From Synergistaceae bacterium (GTDB lineage Bacteria; Synergistota; Synergistia; Synergistales; Aminobacteriaceae): a stretch of DNA of 64,000 nt. Each line of letters begins with the position of its first letter. The stretch's first letter is position 1. Where the stretch lies: assembly GCA_018436785.1 (NCBI GenBank), contig JAHDKR010000007.1:1-64000 (forward strand), read 5' to 3'. Positions 27,615-37,850 of the stretch are shown here, one piece after another. Both the position numbers and the translations under genes were made by a program. The notes under the pieces were generated by a model that was not told the DNA's origin, did no database searches, and saw nothing but the letters and a program-made list of their open reading frames with translations.

Positions 27615-29333
27615 GTGACGGCGCTCTGTCGTTCCGCTTCGCTTCGCCTCTTTCAGCCCGACTCCTCGACCGTGGAGCTTGCGGACAGAATCGGCTGTTC
27701 GTTGCTTACAGCGGCTGTCCTTGAGAGCCGCAACCTGGCCGCTGCCGATGAGCGGGCCCCATCTCTTCCGGACGCTTCCGGAGTGGAGAGTGCCCGTGAG
27801 AGTCTGTTTCTCGATGCAAAGATACCGTTCGAAGACCTCATGGAGGAGCTGTCTCTTGGGGAGAACGCCGCCGAAGCGGCAGATCGCTGGCGGAGCCTCA
27901 AAACGCTCGGCAGGGTGCTTGTGTACGGAGATTACGACGCGGACGGGGTGTCGTCGGCTGCGCTTGCCTTGGAGCTTTGCCGTGGGAAGGCCGAGCGCGC
28001 CCGTTTTTTTATTCCTCATCGCCATGAGCAGGGGTACGGACTTCACGAATCGGTGCTCGATCAGCTCCTCGATATCGGCTGGGATACGCTCGTCGTGGTG
28101 GACTGCGGCACGAAGGACGGGGAGATCCTGGAGAAGGTCGCGCGTTCGGGCGTCAATGTTTTCGTCTTCGACCACCACCTTCCCCAAGAGGGGGCGCCGC
28201 TTCACAGCGCGGTGGTGAATCCGCATACGTGCGCGCCCCGGTCGGCGCCGGGGGAGAACGAGGCCGGCAGAGCGCTGTGCGCTACCGGAGTGCTCTGGGC
28301 ATGGGCATGGAAGCACTCGCTCCTTCCCCGAAAACGTCTCGCGGCGATGACGGATCTCGTCGCGCTCGCCACGATAGCGGACTGCATGCCGTTGACGCCG
28401 CTCAACAGGGCGCTTGTCCGGCAGGGTATGGATATTCTCTCGACAACCCCCCGCAAGGGGCTCGCACGGCTTTTTTCGAGACTCGGGATCGCCCGCCCCG
28501 GAAGCGCGCTGACGGAGGAAACCCTCTCGATGAAGGTGATCCCCTGCATCAACGCCGCCGGGAGGATGGATTTCGCCGATACTGCGGTGAACGTGCTCCT
28601 CGGTTCTCCGAACGTGGATGAATCCGTGGAGATGCTGATTTCGCTGAATCGGAAGCGCCAGTCGCTTTCGTTGAAGATATCGAAAGAGGCGGAGCTGGTG
28701 CTCTCCGGAGGCGTGAACGTCATACTCGGGGAGTCCTGGCCGGTCGGGGTGCTCAGCGGCGTCGCCAGCAGGATTTGCGGCGCCACGGGAGCTCCGGTGG
28801 CGCTTGCGGCCCCTGTGAACGGCGGCATACGAGGAACGCTCCGCGTTCCTGAAGGCGCCGATGCCGTCGGCGTGCTCTCCGCCCTCTCTTCAAAATTGGA
28901 GGCGTGGGGAGGGCACAAGTACGCCGCCGGTTTTTCCGTCTCCAGGGAAAACTGGGATTTTGTCCGGCGCGATCTCCAGCAGGCGCTTTCCTCGATGAAG
29001 GTCGAGGAGACGTCTGTGACGGCGATTGCGATGGCGCCGGAGGAGATATCCATAGAGTCCTGGAAGGAAGCGTGCACGCTCGGTCCATTCGGCAACGGCA
29101 ACCCGCCTCCAATGTTTTTTCTCGCCCGCAAGGGAAGGGAGCGAATGCTCCCGCTCGGCAAGGACGGCAAACATATCCAGATTGACGCGGGCGGGATTCG
29201 CCTTCTCGCTTTTCACGGGGAGAACGAGCGGGAGGCGCTCGCAGGAGCGGACGGATGGGTGTACCGCCCCCGGATCGATTGCTGGCGAGGCGAAGAGCGT
29301 CTGCAGTACGTTGTCGACTACGCCGTTGTTTAG
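27615..29333 (+). CDS. recJ: Single-stranded-DNA exonuclease RecJ
   Basis: About 572 residues, the usual RecJ length. DHH-family motifs are complete: VYGDYDADGVSSAALAL near residue 95, VVDCGTKDGE near 162, FDHHLPQEGAPLH near 180, and the DHHA1 part with GGHKYAAGFSV near 430. It degrades single strands 5' to 3' in recombination and mismatch repair. GTG 27615 is chosen for GGAG at 5 bases and the fit of the N-terminus; the frame is open to 27570. It starts the run recJ-relA-dtd-MBL-radC. Confidence 0.92.
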   Translation: MTALCRSASLRLFQPDSSTVELADRIGCSLLTAAVLESRNLAAADERAPSLPDASGVESARESLFLDAKIPFEDLMEELSLGENAAEAADRWRSLKTLGRVLVYGDYDADGVSSAALALELCRGKAERARFFIPHRHEQGYGLHESVLDQLLDIGWDTLVVVDCGTKDGEILEKVARSGVNVFVFDHHLPQEGAPLHSAVVNPHTCAPRSAPGENEAGRALCATGVLWAWAWKHSLLPRKRLAAMTDLVALATIADCMPLTPLNRALVRQGMDILSTTPRKGLARLFSRLGIARPGSALTEETLSMKVIPCINAAGRMDFADTAVNVLLGSPNVDESVEMLISLNRKRQSLSLKISKEAELVLSGGVNVILGESWPVGVLSGVASRICGATGAPVALAAPVNGGIRGTLRVPEGADAVGVLSALSSKLEAWGGHKYAAGFSVSRENWDFVRRDLQQALSSMKVEETSVTAIAMAPEEISIESWKEACTLGPFGNGNPPPMFFLARKGRERMLPLGKDGKHIQIDAGGIRLLAFHGENEREALAGADGWVYRPRIDCWRGEERLQYVVDYAVV

Positions 29334-29392
29334 CAAGGCGCACCCCGGAGTTCTTTGGAAGCGATCGGTTCCAGATGTGAGCGGAGGGAAAA

Positions 29393-31762
29393 ATGGACCC
29401 CAGTAAACTGACCGAGAGTATTCTGGAAAGCCGGACGCATCCCGTTCGTACGGGAGCGTTGCCGGACCAGGACCCCGCAGCGGAGAGCGGCGAGGTTTCT
29501 TCGTTGCGCTCCGGGGGAACGGCGGATCTTGACAGGAAGAGCTCGGGAAAGCTCCGCGACAGCTATATCGGCCGTATTCCGGAGGAAGAGAGGGCAATAT
29601 CGGTCAAGTTCGCATGGCACGAGCTCTGGTCGAAGGTGATCGTCTATCTCTCCAGGGAAGAGCTGATGCAGCTCGGCGAGGCGCTCGTAATGGCGGGCGC
29701 CGCCCACAAAGAGCAGCGCCGCTCGACCGGCGATCCGTACATTGTCCACACGATCAACGTCGCTTCCATTCTTGCGGATATGCAGCTCGACAACGTCACG
29801 CTGATGGCCGCCCTGCTTCACGACGTTCTGGAGGATACCGACATCACCATGGAGAAACTGACCGGCGCTTTCGGCGCTCCTGTGGCGATGCTGGTCGACG
29901 GGGTGACAAAGCTCGGCAAGCTCCCCTTCAAGTCGTTCGAGGATTACCAGGCGGAAAACCTGCGGAAGATGTTTGTCGTGATGGCCAAGGATATCCGCGT
30001 GGTGCTCATCAAGCTCGCGGATCGTCTCCACAACATGCGCACTCTGGGAGCCCTCAGGAAGGACAAGCAGCAGCGCATCGCGCGCGAGACGCTCGAAATC
30101 TATGCGCCGCTTGCGCACCGCCTCGGTATTTATCAGGTGAAACGCGGACTTGAGGATCTCGCATTCAAGTACGCCGATCCCGAGATGTACTACGAAATCA
30201 GACGCCGCGTCCGGAAAAAACTCCCCGAACGGGAGACCGTGGTCAAGAAGGCGCTCGAAGTGTTGACCGCCCGGCTTGAAGAGGAAGGGATCCGCTGCAA
30301 GGTAAAGGGGCGCGCGAAGCACTTTTACAGTATCTACGAAAAGATGAACAGGAAGAAGCTCCCCGTGGAGCAGCTCTACGACCTGCTTGCGCTCCGGGTG
30401 ATGGTGGACGATATCGCCGCATGCTATACGGTGCTCGGCATCGTCCACACGATATGGAAGCCGATTCCGGGGCAGTTCGACGACTATATCGCCAATCCGA
30501 AGTCGAACATGTACCAGTCGCTCCACACCACCGTGGTGGGACCGACGGGAGAACCCCTTGAAGTGCAGATCCGCACCTGGGATATGAACTCCCTGGCCGA
30601 GTACGGAATAGCAGCGCACTGGCGATACAAAGAGGGAGGCGCCTCCCTCGACGATCTCGACGCGAAGCTGACCTGGATCCGTCAGGCGATCGAGGCGGAT
30701 CATGACGGCTCGGAACCGTCCGAATTCCTGGAGCGCCTGAAGGAGGACGTGCTTTCTTCGGATGTCTTCGTCTTCACGCCTCAGGGTGAGGTCGTTTCGC
30801 TTCCGAAGGGGTCGACGCCGCTCGACTTCGCCTTTGCCATCCATACCCAGGTGGGGACGCGATGCGTCGGCGCGATGGTGAACAACCGTATCGTCGCCAT
30901 GGGGTACGAGCTGCAGAACGGCGATATCGTCAAGATCATCACGTCGCCGCAGGGAGCCCCTTCGAGAGACTGGCTCAAGATCGCCCGCAGCAGCAAGGCC
31001 AGGAGCAAGATACGCGCCTACTTCCGCGCCCTTGAAAAGACCGAGCGCCTGGAGAAGATGCAGCGCGGCCGGGATCTGCTCGAACGCGAAGTCAAGAGGA
31101 GAGGGACTCCCGAGTTCGAAGAGTTCGACGAACTGCTCCCGCTGCTCAACAAGATTGCCCGCGACACGGCCTATTCAAACGGGGAAGAGCTGCTCTCCGC
31201 AATAGGCGGCGGCCATCAAAGCGTCTCGCTGGTGGCGCAGCGCCTCGCCGGAAAGCCGCAGCCTGCTCCGGTGCAATCCCTTCCCCCCGAACCGGAGAAG
31301 CATACCTCGTTTTCCGGGAAGAAGGGGGATTCCGATATCGTGGTTGAGGGGGCGGACGGGGTCCAGGTCGTCCTTTCCAACTGCTGCGAGCCGGTTCCCG
31401 GAGACCCGATCATCGGCTTTTCCACGCGAACCAGGGGGATCACCGTGCACAGGGCCGACTGTGAAAACGTCAGGAACTCCCGCGAAGAACGCCGCGTCAG
31501 CGTGTCGTGGGGAATGACGGGTACCCGGAGGTTCTCCGCGCGCCTGAAAATAGAAGCTGTGGACAGGGCCGGGCTCTTCGGCGACGTCGCCCAGGCAATT
31601 ACCGCGGGGGACGGCAGTATGACGGGCATCAAGGCGGGAGTCGTAGGAGGAAATCAGGCGCGAATGAAGCTTGAAGTTCGTGTCCGCGACCTTGAACACT
31701 TATATCTTATAGTTGCCAGGCTCAATGCCGTAAAGGGCATGATCCAGGTATCGCGGGGGTGA
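29393..31762 (+). CDS. relA: Bifunctional (p)ppGpp synthetase/hydrolase (RelA/SpoT)
   Basis: 789 residues in the long RSH layout. The HD hydrolase is intact ([33 protein letters not shown]). The synthetase has [30 protein letters not shown] and [29 protein letters not shown] ([31 protein letters not shown]), the zinc-finger/helical region ([28 protein letters not shown]) and a C-terminal ACT domain follow. It makes and removes the stringent alarmone on ribosome or nutrient signals. The first 60 residues are an extra low-complexity leader. ATG 29393 follows GGAGGG. Confidence 0.96.
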   Translation: MDPSKLTESILESRTHPVRTGALPDQDPAAESGEVSSLRSGGTADLDRKSSGKLRDSYIGRIPEEERAISVKFAWHELWSKVIVYLSREELMQLGEALVMAGAAHKEQRRSTGDPYIVHTINVASILADMQLDNVTLMAALLHDVLEDTDITMEKLTGAFGAPVAMLVDGVTKLGKLPFKSFEDYQAENLRKMFVVMAKDIRVVLIKLADRLHNMRTLGALRKDKQQRIARETLEIYAPLAHRLGIYQVKRGLEDLAFKYADPEMYYEIRRRVRKKLPERETVVKKALEVLTARLEEEGIRCKVKGRAKHFYSIYEKMNRKKLPVEQLYDLLALRVMVDDIAACYTVLGIVHTIWKPIPGQFDDYIANPKSNMYQSLHTTVVGPTGEPLEVQIRTWDMNSLAEYGIAAHWRYKEGGASLDDLDAKLTWIRQAIEADHDGSEPSEFLERLKEDVLSSDVFVFTPQGEVVSLPKGSTPLDFAFAIHTQVGTRCVGAMVNNRIVAMGYELQNGDIVKIITSPQGAPSRDWLKIARSSKARSKIRAYFRALEKTERLEKMQRGRDLLEREVKRRGTPEFEEFDELLPLLNKIARDTAYSNGEELLSAIGGGHQSVSLVAQRLAGKPQPAPVQSLPPEPEKHTSFSGKKGDSDIVVEGADGVQVVLSNCCEPVPGDPIIGFSTRTRGITVHRADCENVRNSREERRVSVSWGMTGTRRFSARLKIEAVDRAGLFGDVAQAITAGDGSMTGIKAGVVGGNQARMKLEVRVRDLEHLYLIVARLNAVKGMIQVSRG

Positions 31763-31769
31763 CGCTGTC

Positions 31770-32207
31770 GTGAGGGCTGTGGTGCAAAGAGTCTCCTCCG
31801 CACGGGTTTCCGTGGACGGAGAGACAAAAGGAGCCATCGGGAAGGGAGTGTGCGTCCTGCTCGGCGTTTCCGACGCCGACGGCGAACAGGAGGCGGACTG
31901 GATGGCCGAGAAGATTGTCAATCTCCGTATCTTCGAGGATGACGAGGGGAAGATGAACAGGTCGCTGCTTGAAGTCGGCGGCAGCATGCTTGCGGTCTCG
32001 CAGTTCACGCTCTACGGAGACTGCCGGAAGGGAAGACGGCCTTCGTTTGTCGATGCGGGCGAGCCCGGTCACGCGAATCGAATGTACGAATCGTTCAAGA
32101 GCGCGGCGGCCGGGAGGGGCGTTGAGGTGGAGAGCGGCGTTTTCCAGGCGCACATGCTCGTAGAGATTGCGAACGACGGTCCGGTGACGCTTATCATCGA
32201 CCGCTGA
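31770..32207 (+). CDS. dtd: D-aminoacyl-tRNA deacylase
   Basis: 145 residues, full length. [18 protein letters not shown] at the N-terminus, the catalytic [17 protein letters not shown] in the middle and [10 protein letters not shown] at the end are the three Dtd signatures. It frees D-amino acids, and mischarged glycine, from tRNA. GTG 31770 lies 7 bases after the relA stop, a pairing common in bacteria. Confidence 0.97.
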   Translation: MRAVVQRVSSARVSVDGETKGAIGKGVCVLLGVSDADGEQEADWMAEKIVNLRIFEDDEGKMNRSLLEVGGSMLAVSQFTLYGDCRKGRRPSFVDAGEPGHANRMYESFKSAAAGRGVEVESGVFQAHMLVEIANDGPVTLIIDR

Positions 32208-32312
32208 GTCATGTGCGGAGGGCGAAGGCGCGCAGTGCGCCCCCCTTCGCGAAAAGAACCTGCGGCCGCATAGCGCGGCGCCGGGAAGTATGCGTACAAA
32301 AGGAAGGGATTT

Positions 32313-32966
32313 ATGATGAAGTACACACGATTTCCCCTGGGGCCTCTCTGGACGAACTCGTATCTCGTATGGGACGCTTCGGGAGACGGCTTTCTGGTTG
32401 ATCCGGCCGGCGATGCGGCGGAAATCCTCTCGTTTGCACGGGAGAACAACATCGTCGTCCGCGCGGTTCTCCTCACCCACGGACATCTTGACCACGTCGG
32501 CGGGCTGCCCGAACTCCTTGAGAAAATTGCTTCCCCGGTGTACATCGGAGAGGGGGACGCGGAGATGCTTCGCTCACCCGATCAGAACGCGGCGGAATGG
32601 ATGGGGTATGATTTCAAGGGGATCAGGAACTTTTTTACGCTGAGGGACGGTGAACAGCTTCCCGTCGGCGCCATGTCGGTCTCCGTGCTGGAGACCCCGG
32701 GGCATACGCCCGGATGCGTCTGCTATCATGTATCGGAGTCCTCGGATACGGGAGAGGAGACCCTCCTCCTCTCCGGAGACACGCTCTTCGCCCGCAGCGT
32801 CGGGCGTACGGACCTTCCCGGAGGAAACGGGGAAAGACTGCATGAATCGCTGATTCGCCTGGCCGCGCTTCCGGATACACTCCGGGTGCTGCCCGGCCAC
32901 GGTCCCGAAACCACTATCGGAGCGGAACGCATCCACAACCCGTTCTGGCCGGAGGACAAGGCGTGA
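32313..32966 (+). CDS. Metallo-beta-lactamase-fold hydrolase (glyoxalase II-like)
   Basis: 217 residues. The zinc motif THGHLDHVGG is near residue 55, with TPGHTPGCVCYH, SGDTLFARSVGRTDLPGG and PGHGPETTIGAERIHNPF completing the glyoxalase II/YcbL arrangement. Such proteins hydrolyse thioesters or related substrates in the cytoplasm; the true substrate of the YcbL type is unsettled. ATG 32313 or 32316 can start it. Its stop overlaps the radC start (GTGA). About 105 bases separate it from dtd, with no clear signal in between. Confidence 0.9.
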   Translation: MMKYTRFPLGPLWTNSYLVWDASGDGFLVDPAGDAAEILSFARENNIVVRAVLLTHGHLDHVGGLPELLEKIASPVYIGEGDAEMLRSPDQNAAEWMGYDFKGIRNFFTLRDGEQLPVGAMSVSVLETPGHTPGCVCYHVSESSDTGEETLLLSGDTLFARSVGRTDLPGGNGERLHESLIRLAALPDTLRVLPGHGPETTIGAERIHNPFWPEDKA

Positions 32967-33634
32967 AACTGGCCTCGCTGCCCCGCGAGGAGATGCCGCG
33001 GGAGCGGCTTCGACTTCGCGGCGCCTCGTCGCTCTCGCTTCCGGAGCTGCTTGCGATTCTGCTCAGAACCGGGAGCAGGGGGAAGGATGTCCTCGAACTC
33101 GCTGCGGATGTGCTCAACGAGTTTGGAGGCGCAAAAGGAATGGCGCGGGCTACGGAGGAAGAGATGCTCGGTTTTCCCGGACTCGGCGACGCGAAGGCCT
33201 GCGTTCTCCTTGCCGCCCTGGAGCTTGGAAAGCGCCTCGAAGCGGCGAGGAGAGAGCTTCAGGAGGGAAAGGACTGGCGTCGGAGCGTCGACGAGATAGC
33301 CGGAGAGCTGGCTTTCGAGGAGCGGGAATATATCTTTGCCATTCACGTCCGGAGCAACGGATCCGTGATTCATGTGGACAGAATTTCCTTCGGAGGCGCC
33401 GAGGGCGCCTATCTTGATGTAAAATATCTGTTACGAAGAGCTGTCCGGATGGATTCGTACGGCCTGGTGCTGGTGCACAACCATCCCGACGGGTCGCTGC
33501 AGCCGAGCCGCGAGGATCGTCTGCTGACTGATTTTGTATCGAGGAGGACAAAGATCCTGGATATACACCTTTTAGGACATTTTGTCGTGGCCAACGGTGA
33601 GAGCCATGGTATCGCTCTCCCCGGAGAGCCCTAG
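32963..33634 (+). CDS. radC: RadC family JAB-domain protein
   Basis: 223 residues. A helix-hairpin-helix-like start (RLRLRGASSLSLPELLAILLRTGSRGKDVLELA) is followed by the MPN/JAB metal site LVLVHNHPDGSLQPSREDRLLTDFV. Despite the name its role in repair is not established. GTG 32963 overlaps the upstream stop. The 3' end overlaps the start of mreB by about 29 bases, the classical radC-mreB order. Confidence 0.95.
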   Translation: MKLASLPREEMPRERLRLRGASSLSLPELLAILLRTGSRGKDVLELAADVLNEFGGAKGMARATEEEMLGFPGLGDAKACVLLAALELGKRLEAARRELQEGKDWRRSVDEIAGELAFEEREYIFAIHVRSNGSVIHVDRISFGGAEGAYLDVKYLLRRAVRMDSYGLVLVHNHPDGSLQPSREDRLLTDFVSRRTKILDIHLLGHFVVANGESHGIALPGEP

Positions 33635-34709
33635 AAAGCGGGGACTGAAGCAGGTGTTCAAATTTCTTACGGGAGTGTTCGGCGGCGACGTCGGTATCGA
33701 CCTCGGGACTGCCAACATAGTTGTGTACGTCAAGGGGCGGGGAATCGTCATCAGCGAGCCGTCCGCCGTTGCTATTCGGAAGCGCCCCAGAGGAGGGGCG
33801 ACGGAAGTGATCGCCGTCGGACGCGAGGCCAAGGCGATGGCTGGAAAAACGCCCGGAGGCGTCTTCACTATCTGGCCGCTGCAGGACGGCGTCATCGCGA
33901 ACTTCGAAATGACTGAAGAACTGATCCGTCACTGTCTCAGGAGGGCCAACGGGGGGAAACCCTTCGTCTCTCATCCGCGGGTCGTGATCTCAGTGCCCGC
34001 GGAGGTTACCGAAGTCGAGCGGAAGGCCGTTATCGACGCAACGCTCGGGGCCGGCGCCAAGGAGGCGTACGTCATCGAGGAGCCTGTTGCGGCGGCGCTC
34101 GGCGTGGGACTGCCGATCCAGGAACCGCGAGGGAGCATGATCCTCGACATCGGCGGGGGGACGAGCGAAGTCGGCGTTCTCTCTCTCGGCGGCATCGTCG
34201 TGACCAACTCGCTCCGCGCCGCCGGGAAGGAGATGGACAACGCCATTGTCGCCATGCTCCGCCAGCGATATGCGCTGCTCATAGGGGATACGACGGCGGA
34301 GGAGGTCAAGATTGCCATCGGATCCGCGCTTCCCCTCGACAAGGAGCTTGAGATGGCCGTCAAGGGGCGCGACCTCGCAGATGGGCTTCCGAAGGCCGAC
34401 GTCGTGACCTCGGTGGAGGTGCGCGAGGCGCTGGAGCCGATTCTGCTGCGCATAGAGGACATGGTGAAGGTGGCGCTCGAACAGACGCCTCCCGAACTGG
34501 CCAAGGACATCGTCGACCAGGGGATCTTTCTGTCCGGCGGCGTCTCGCTGCTGCGAGGTCTGGCCGAACGCCTGTCCAAGGCGATGAATACCCCTGTGGT
34601 GGTGGCGGAGGATCCTCTCTTCGCGGTAGCCCGCGGCGTGGGGAAGATTCTGGAGAATCTCGGCGACATGAAGAAGGTGCTCCTCTCCGTGGAGAAGGGG
34701 TCCAAGTAA
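33606..34709 (+). CDS. mreB: Rod shape-determining actin MreB
   Basis: About 367 residues. DVGIDLGTANIVVYVKGRGIVISEPSAVAI, VISVPAEVTEVERKAVIDA, EEPVAAALGVGLPI, ILDIGGGTSEVGVLSLGG and FLSGGVSLLRGLAERL cover the actin-fold nucleotide site. It forms membrane filaments steering lateral wall synthesis. ATG 33606 (GGTGAGAG upstream) lies inside radC; GTG 33654 would give a more typical 351-residue protein and cannot be excluded. mreC, mreD and mrdA follow. Confidence 0.96.
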   Translation: MVSLSPESPRKRGLKQVFKFLTGVFGGDVGIDLGTANIVVYVKGRGIVISEPSAVAIRKRPRGGATEVIAVGREAKAMAGKTPGGVFTIWPLQDGVIANFEMTEELIRHCLRRANGGKPFVSHPRVVISVPAEVTEVERKAVIDATLGAGAKEAYVIEEPVAAALGVGLPIQEPRGSMILDIGGGTSEVGVLSLGGIVVTNSLRAAGKEMDNAIVAMLRQRYALLIGDTTAEEVKIAIGSALPLDKELEMAVKGRDLADGLPKADVVTSVEVREALEPILLRIEDMVKVALEQTPPELAKDIVDQGIFLSGGVSLLRGLAERLSKAMNTPVVVAEDPLFAVARGVGKILENLGDMKKVLLSVEKGSK

Positions 34710-34736
34710 TCTGCGCATCCGGCGGAGAGCCTGCTC

Positions 34737-35555
34737 ATGACGGAAAAATACAGCGAAAGAGAATGGATTCACGGCCTTTTGGCACTTGCCGCCAGTCTTC
34801 TGCTCCTTGCGGCGGCTCCCCGAAGAGAGTTTTTCCGGGGGGCTGTTGATTTCGTCGGAGAGGTTCTGCGCTACCCCGAGTATCCCGCCGTCTTCATCGA
34901 GAGAACGACGAGGGAGTTCTCCGTCTGGTTTGCCGACCGTTACGTTTTACAGGAGCGCCTCAATACCCTGAAAGAGGAGAACGAGCGCCTGAATCTCGTC
35001 TGGTCGATGGAGAATGCGCGCAATCTCCGGAGAGAGCTTGACGGCTTCGTCCGCTACGCCCGCATAACGCTGCGGGAACCCCTCTCATGGTGGGCCGAGG
35101 TGCGGATCAACAAGGGGGTGCACGACGGCGTCGTTGTCGGGGCCCCCGCTCTGCAAAGCGGATTTCTCGCCGGAAGAGTCAGCGGTGCGGAGGATGATTT
35201 TGCGTGGGTCGAGCTGCTCTCGTCATCATCCCTGATGATTCCTGTGGTTATCGAGGAGACACGGGATCTCGGCGTCGTGGCGGGAGACGGCGAAGGGGGA
35301 GTCTGGCTGTTGTACGTGCCGGAGAACCGGATGCTCAAAAGCGGGATGCGCGTGAGCACCGCCATGGTCAGCGAGGCGTTGCCTCCCGGGATTCCATTGG
35401 GCAGCCTCGGCGAAGAGCGCCGCGAAACGAGCGGCGGATATACCGAGTGGCGGATTCTTCCGGGCGCGTCTCTCTCGCAGCTCTATGCGCTCGAAGTTCT
35501 TGGCCTGCGCACTCCATCGCAGGAGAAACCGGCCGGGGGGAGGTCCGGTTTATGA
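34737..35555 (+). CDS. mreC: Rod shape-determining protein MreC
   Basis: 272 residues: one N-terminal membrane helix (LLALAASLLLLAA, residues 13-25), a periplasmic coiled coil (QERLNTLKEENERLNLVWSM, near 77-96), then the beta-rich MreC core (INKGVHDGVVVGAPALQSGFLAGRV, VPENRMLKSGMRVSTA). It links MreB filaments to the wall enzymes in the periplasm. It ends with an ATGA overlap with the mreD-like gene. Confidence 0.93.
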   Translation: MTEKYSEREWIHGLLALAASLLLLAAAPRREFFRGAVDFVGEVLRYPEYPAVFIERTTREFSVWFADRYVLQERLNTLKEENERLNLVWSMENARNLRRELDGFVRYARITLREPLSWWAEVRINKGVHDGVVVGAPALQSGFLAGRVSGAEDDFAWVELLSSSSLMIPVVIEETRDLGVVAGDGEGGVWLLYVPENRMLKSGMRVSTAMVSEALPPGIPLGSLGEERRETSGGYTEWRILPGASLSQLYALEVLGLRTPSQEKPAGGRSGL

Positions 35556-36010
35556 TCTATCTGCTCGCGTGGTATGCTCAGGATTTTTTGTGGGTTCTCG
35601 GCGCCGGGAAGGTCCTCGTCCCGGAGATTTTTTTGCTCACCCTCGTCTTTCTTTCGCTCTTTCGTTCCGAGGACGGAGTTCGGGTGGTTTGGGCCGCTTT
35701 CCTCGGAGGCGTCCTCTGGGATTTACGATGGACCGGATTTCCGGGTATCAGCTCCTTGATTTACGTTCTGTCATTGATGTCCGTCCGGTGGATTTGGCAT
35801 TCCATCCCGGCCTCGGGAAGGACGATCACGCTCTTCGGTTTCCTCCTCTGGTCCGCGAACATGCCTATCGCGCTCGGAAGAATTTTCCTGTGGGGAGCGC
35901 GGGGAATAGAAGTGTGGCGGGCGTACCTGCTTCAGCAGAGTCACATTGTGCCGTTGGTGCTCCTTGCCTGCGCCGCCTATGCGTGGAGGTTGAAAAACCA
36001 GGATGTCTGA
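35552..36010 (+). CDS. mreD: MreD-like rod shape-determining membrane protein
   Basis: 152 residues, four to five hydrophobic helices (VLVPEIFLLTLVFLSLF, VVWAAFLGGVLWDLRWTGFPGISSLIYVLSLMSVRWIWH). Sequence similarity in MreD is always weak; the size, topology, GGVLWDL motif and position between mreC and mrdA make the call. ATG 35552 overlaps mreC's stop and is preceded by GGGGGGAGG. The open frame extends upstream to 35204 inside mreC, which is not coding. The 3' end overlaps mrdA by 8 bases. Confidence 0.85.
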   Translation: MIYLLAWYAQDFLWVLGAGKVLVPEIFLLTLVFLSLFRSEDGVRVVWAAFLGGVLWDLRWTGFPGISSLIYVLSLMSVRWIWHSIPASGRTITLFGFLLWSANMPIALGRIFLWGARGIEVWRAYLLQQSHIVPLVLLACAAYAWRLKNQDV

Positions 36011-37748
36011 CCATCGTCCGGAGATGAATCTTCGCCTTCTTTTGTGGAAGCTGTTTCTTATGTTTTCGCTCCTTCTGCTCGCGGGAGGGCTTTACTTTTT
36101 TCAAATCGTCAACGCCGACGCGTACGTTCGCCTCGCGGCGAACAACCGCCTCCGGTTCATCCGGTTCGCCCCCATACGGGGAGAGATTTTCGACAGGAAC
36201 GGAGTCCCGCTGGCGGCGAACGTGACTACATTCGATATAATGGGGTACCCGCTTGATATCGAAAAGAACAACATGGTGGAGGATCTTGCGCTTTTGCTCT
36301 CCCGCCACGGTATTCCGGTATCGGCGGAGGACCTTCGCCGGGATGTCAAGCGGCAGTTCTGGGCGCCCTACAGGGTGGTGCGCGTGGTCTCCAACATAAC
36401 CCTCGCGCAGATGGCCGACCTGGTGGCCGATCCCGAGTTCCCGCGGCAGCTCTTTCCGATCCCCGTTCTGCGAAGGACCTATCCGGCGGGAAGTATCGCG
36501 TCGAACGTCACAGGATTTGTCGGCGAGATCAACGAGAACGAGCTGCGTCAGATGGAGGGGAAGAGCTACGTCGGGGGAGACCAGATCGGGAAGACCGGTA
36601 TTGAGAGGCAATACGAGGAGATCCTTCGCGGGGAGCCCGGAGGAGAATCCGTCGAGGTGGACGCCAGGGGGCGCAGGGTCCGGCAGATAGATACCTATCC
36701 GGCAGGGCGCGGCGAGGACCTTCACCTGACGCTCGATCTCGGGGCGCAGCGCCTGGCGGCCGATCTTCTCCAAGGATACCGCGGAGCGCTGATCGTGATG
36801 GACGTGCACGACGGGGACGTCCTTGTACTGGCCTCTTCCCCGTCGTACGACAACAACCCCCTCTCGTGGGGCGTTTCGGCGAAGGAGTGGAATGCGCTCC
36901 TCTCCGACCCGCAGAAGCCGATGCTCGACAGGAGTATCGCCGGGCTTTACCCGCCGGCGTCGACCTTCAAGATACTCGTCGGGCTTGCCGCTCTTGTAGA
37001 GAAGGAGGTCACTCCGTCGACGACCTTCCACTGCGGGGGCGCTTTCACCCTGGGAAACCGTACGTTCCGCTGCTGGAGACGTTCGGGACACGGGACGGTG
37101 AACCTGACGGGGGCGCTTCAGAATTCCTGCGACGTCTATTTTTACCAGGTTGGACTGAAGCTCGGGATTACCCGCCTTTTGAAGTGGGTTGAGCTTTTCG
37201 GATTGGGGAGGCCCACAGGAATCGATCTTCCCGGAGAGGCCGGTGGCGTCGTGGCCGGCCCCGACTGGAAGAAGGCCCGTTTCAAGGAGGGCTGGTACAG
37301 AGGCGATACCGTCAATTACTCCATTGGGCAGGGGTTTTTGCTGACGACGCCGCTCCAGCTCGCCACAATGTACGCTGTGATCGCCAACGGAGGCAAGCTT
37401 GTCCGGCCGCGGCTCGCGAACAGTTTGCCGGTGCAGGCGGCTGAACTGAACCTTTCACCGAGCCATATGAACGTCATACGCAAGGGGCTGGACTATGTCG
37501 TCCGGAGAGGGACGGCCCGGAGGGCGGGAGGATTCGGCATTACGGTCGCGGGAAAGACCGGAACCGCTCAGAACGCGCACGGGGATGATCACGCGCTCTT
37601 CGTAGGGTACGCGCCGATGGATAACCCGAAATATGTCGCGGTGGCCATGCTGGAGGCCGGGCTCCACGGAGGTTCCGTGGCCTCGCCCATGGTGGGGGAG
37701 ATGCTCTCGTATCTCCTCGTTCCCGAATCCAGGATGAAAACTCCGTAA
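36003..37748 (+). CDS. mrdA: Penicillin-binding protein 2 (peptidoglycan transpeptidase)
   Basis: 581 residues. One N-terminal membrane helix (LFLMFSLLLLAGGLYFFQIV), the PBP dimerisation domain with RFAPIRGEIFDRNGVPLAANV, and the transpeptidase with active serine in PPASTFK near residue 322, the SxN-type NSCDVYFYQVG near 375 and AGKTGTAQ near 518. It crosslinks lateral wall glycan with RodA, encoded 2 kb downstream in the same cluster. The GLYPPAS sequence is typical of PBP2 rather than PBP3. Confidence 0.95.
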   Translation: MSDHRPEMNLRLLLWKLFLMFSLLLLAGGLYFFQIVNADAYVRLAANNRLRFIRFAPIRGEIFDRNGVPLAANVTTFDIMGYPLDIEKNNMVEDLALLLSRHGIPVSAEDLRRDVKRQFWAPYRVVRVVSNITLAQMADLVADPEFPRQLFPIPVLRRTYPAGSIASNVTGFVGEINENELRQMEGKSYVGGDQIGKTGIERQYEEILRGEPGGESVEVDARGRRVRQIDTYPAGRGEDLHLTLDLGAQRLAADLLQGYRGALIVMDVHDGDVLVLASSPSYDNNPLSWGVSAKEWNALLSDPQKPMLDRSIAGLYPPASTFKILVGLAALVEKEVTPSTTFHCGGAFTLGNRTFRCWRRSGHGTVNLTGALQNSCDVYFYQVGLKLGITRLLKWVELFGLGRPTGIDLPGEAGGVVAGPDWKKARFKEGWYRGDTVNYSIGQGFLLTTPLQLATMYAVIANGGKLVRPRLANSLPVQAAELNLSPSHMNVIRKGLDYVVRRGTARRAGGFGITVAGKTGTAQNAHGDDHALFVGYAPMDNPKYVAVAMLEAGLHGGSVASPMVGEMLSYLLVPESRMKTP

Positions 37749-37850
37749 AGGAGATGATGGAAGCCGCCCGGGGAGTTCGGTATTTCCCGCCGAACATACC
37801 TCAGAGGTGGAAAATGGAGAAGCGAGCTTTTTACCGAAGGAGGGGGTACT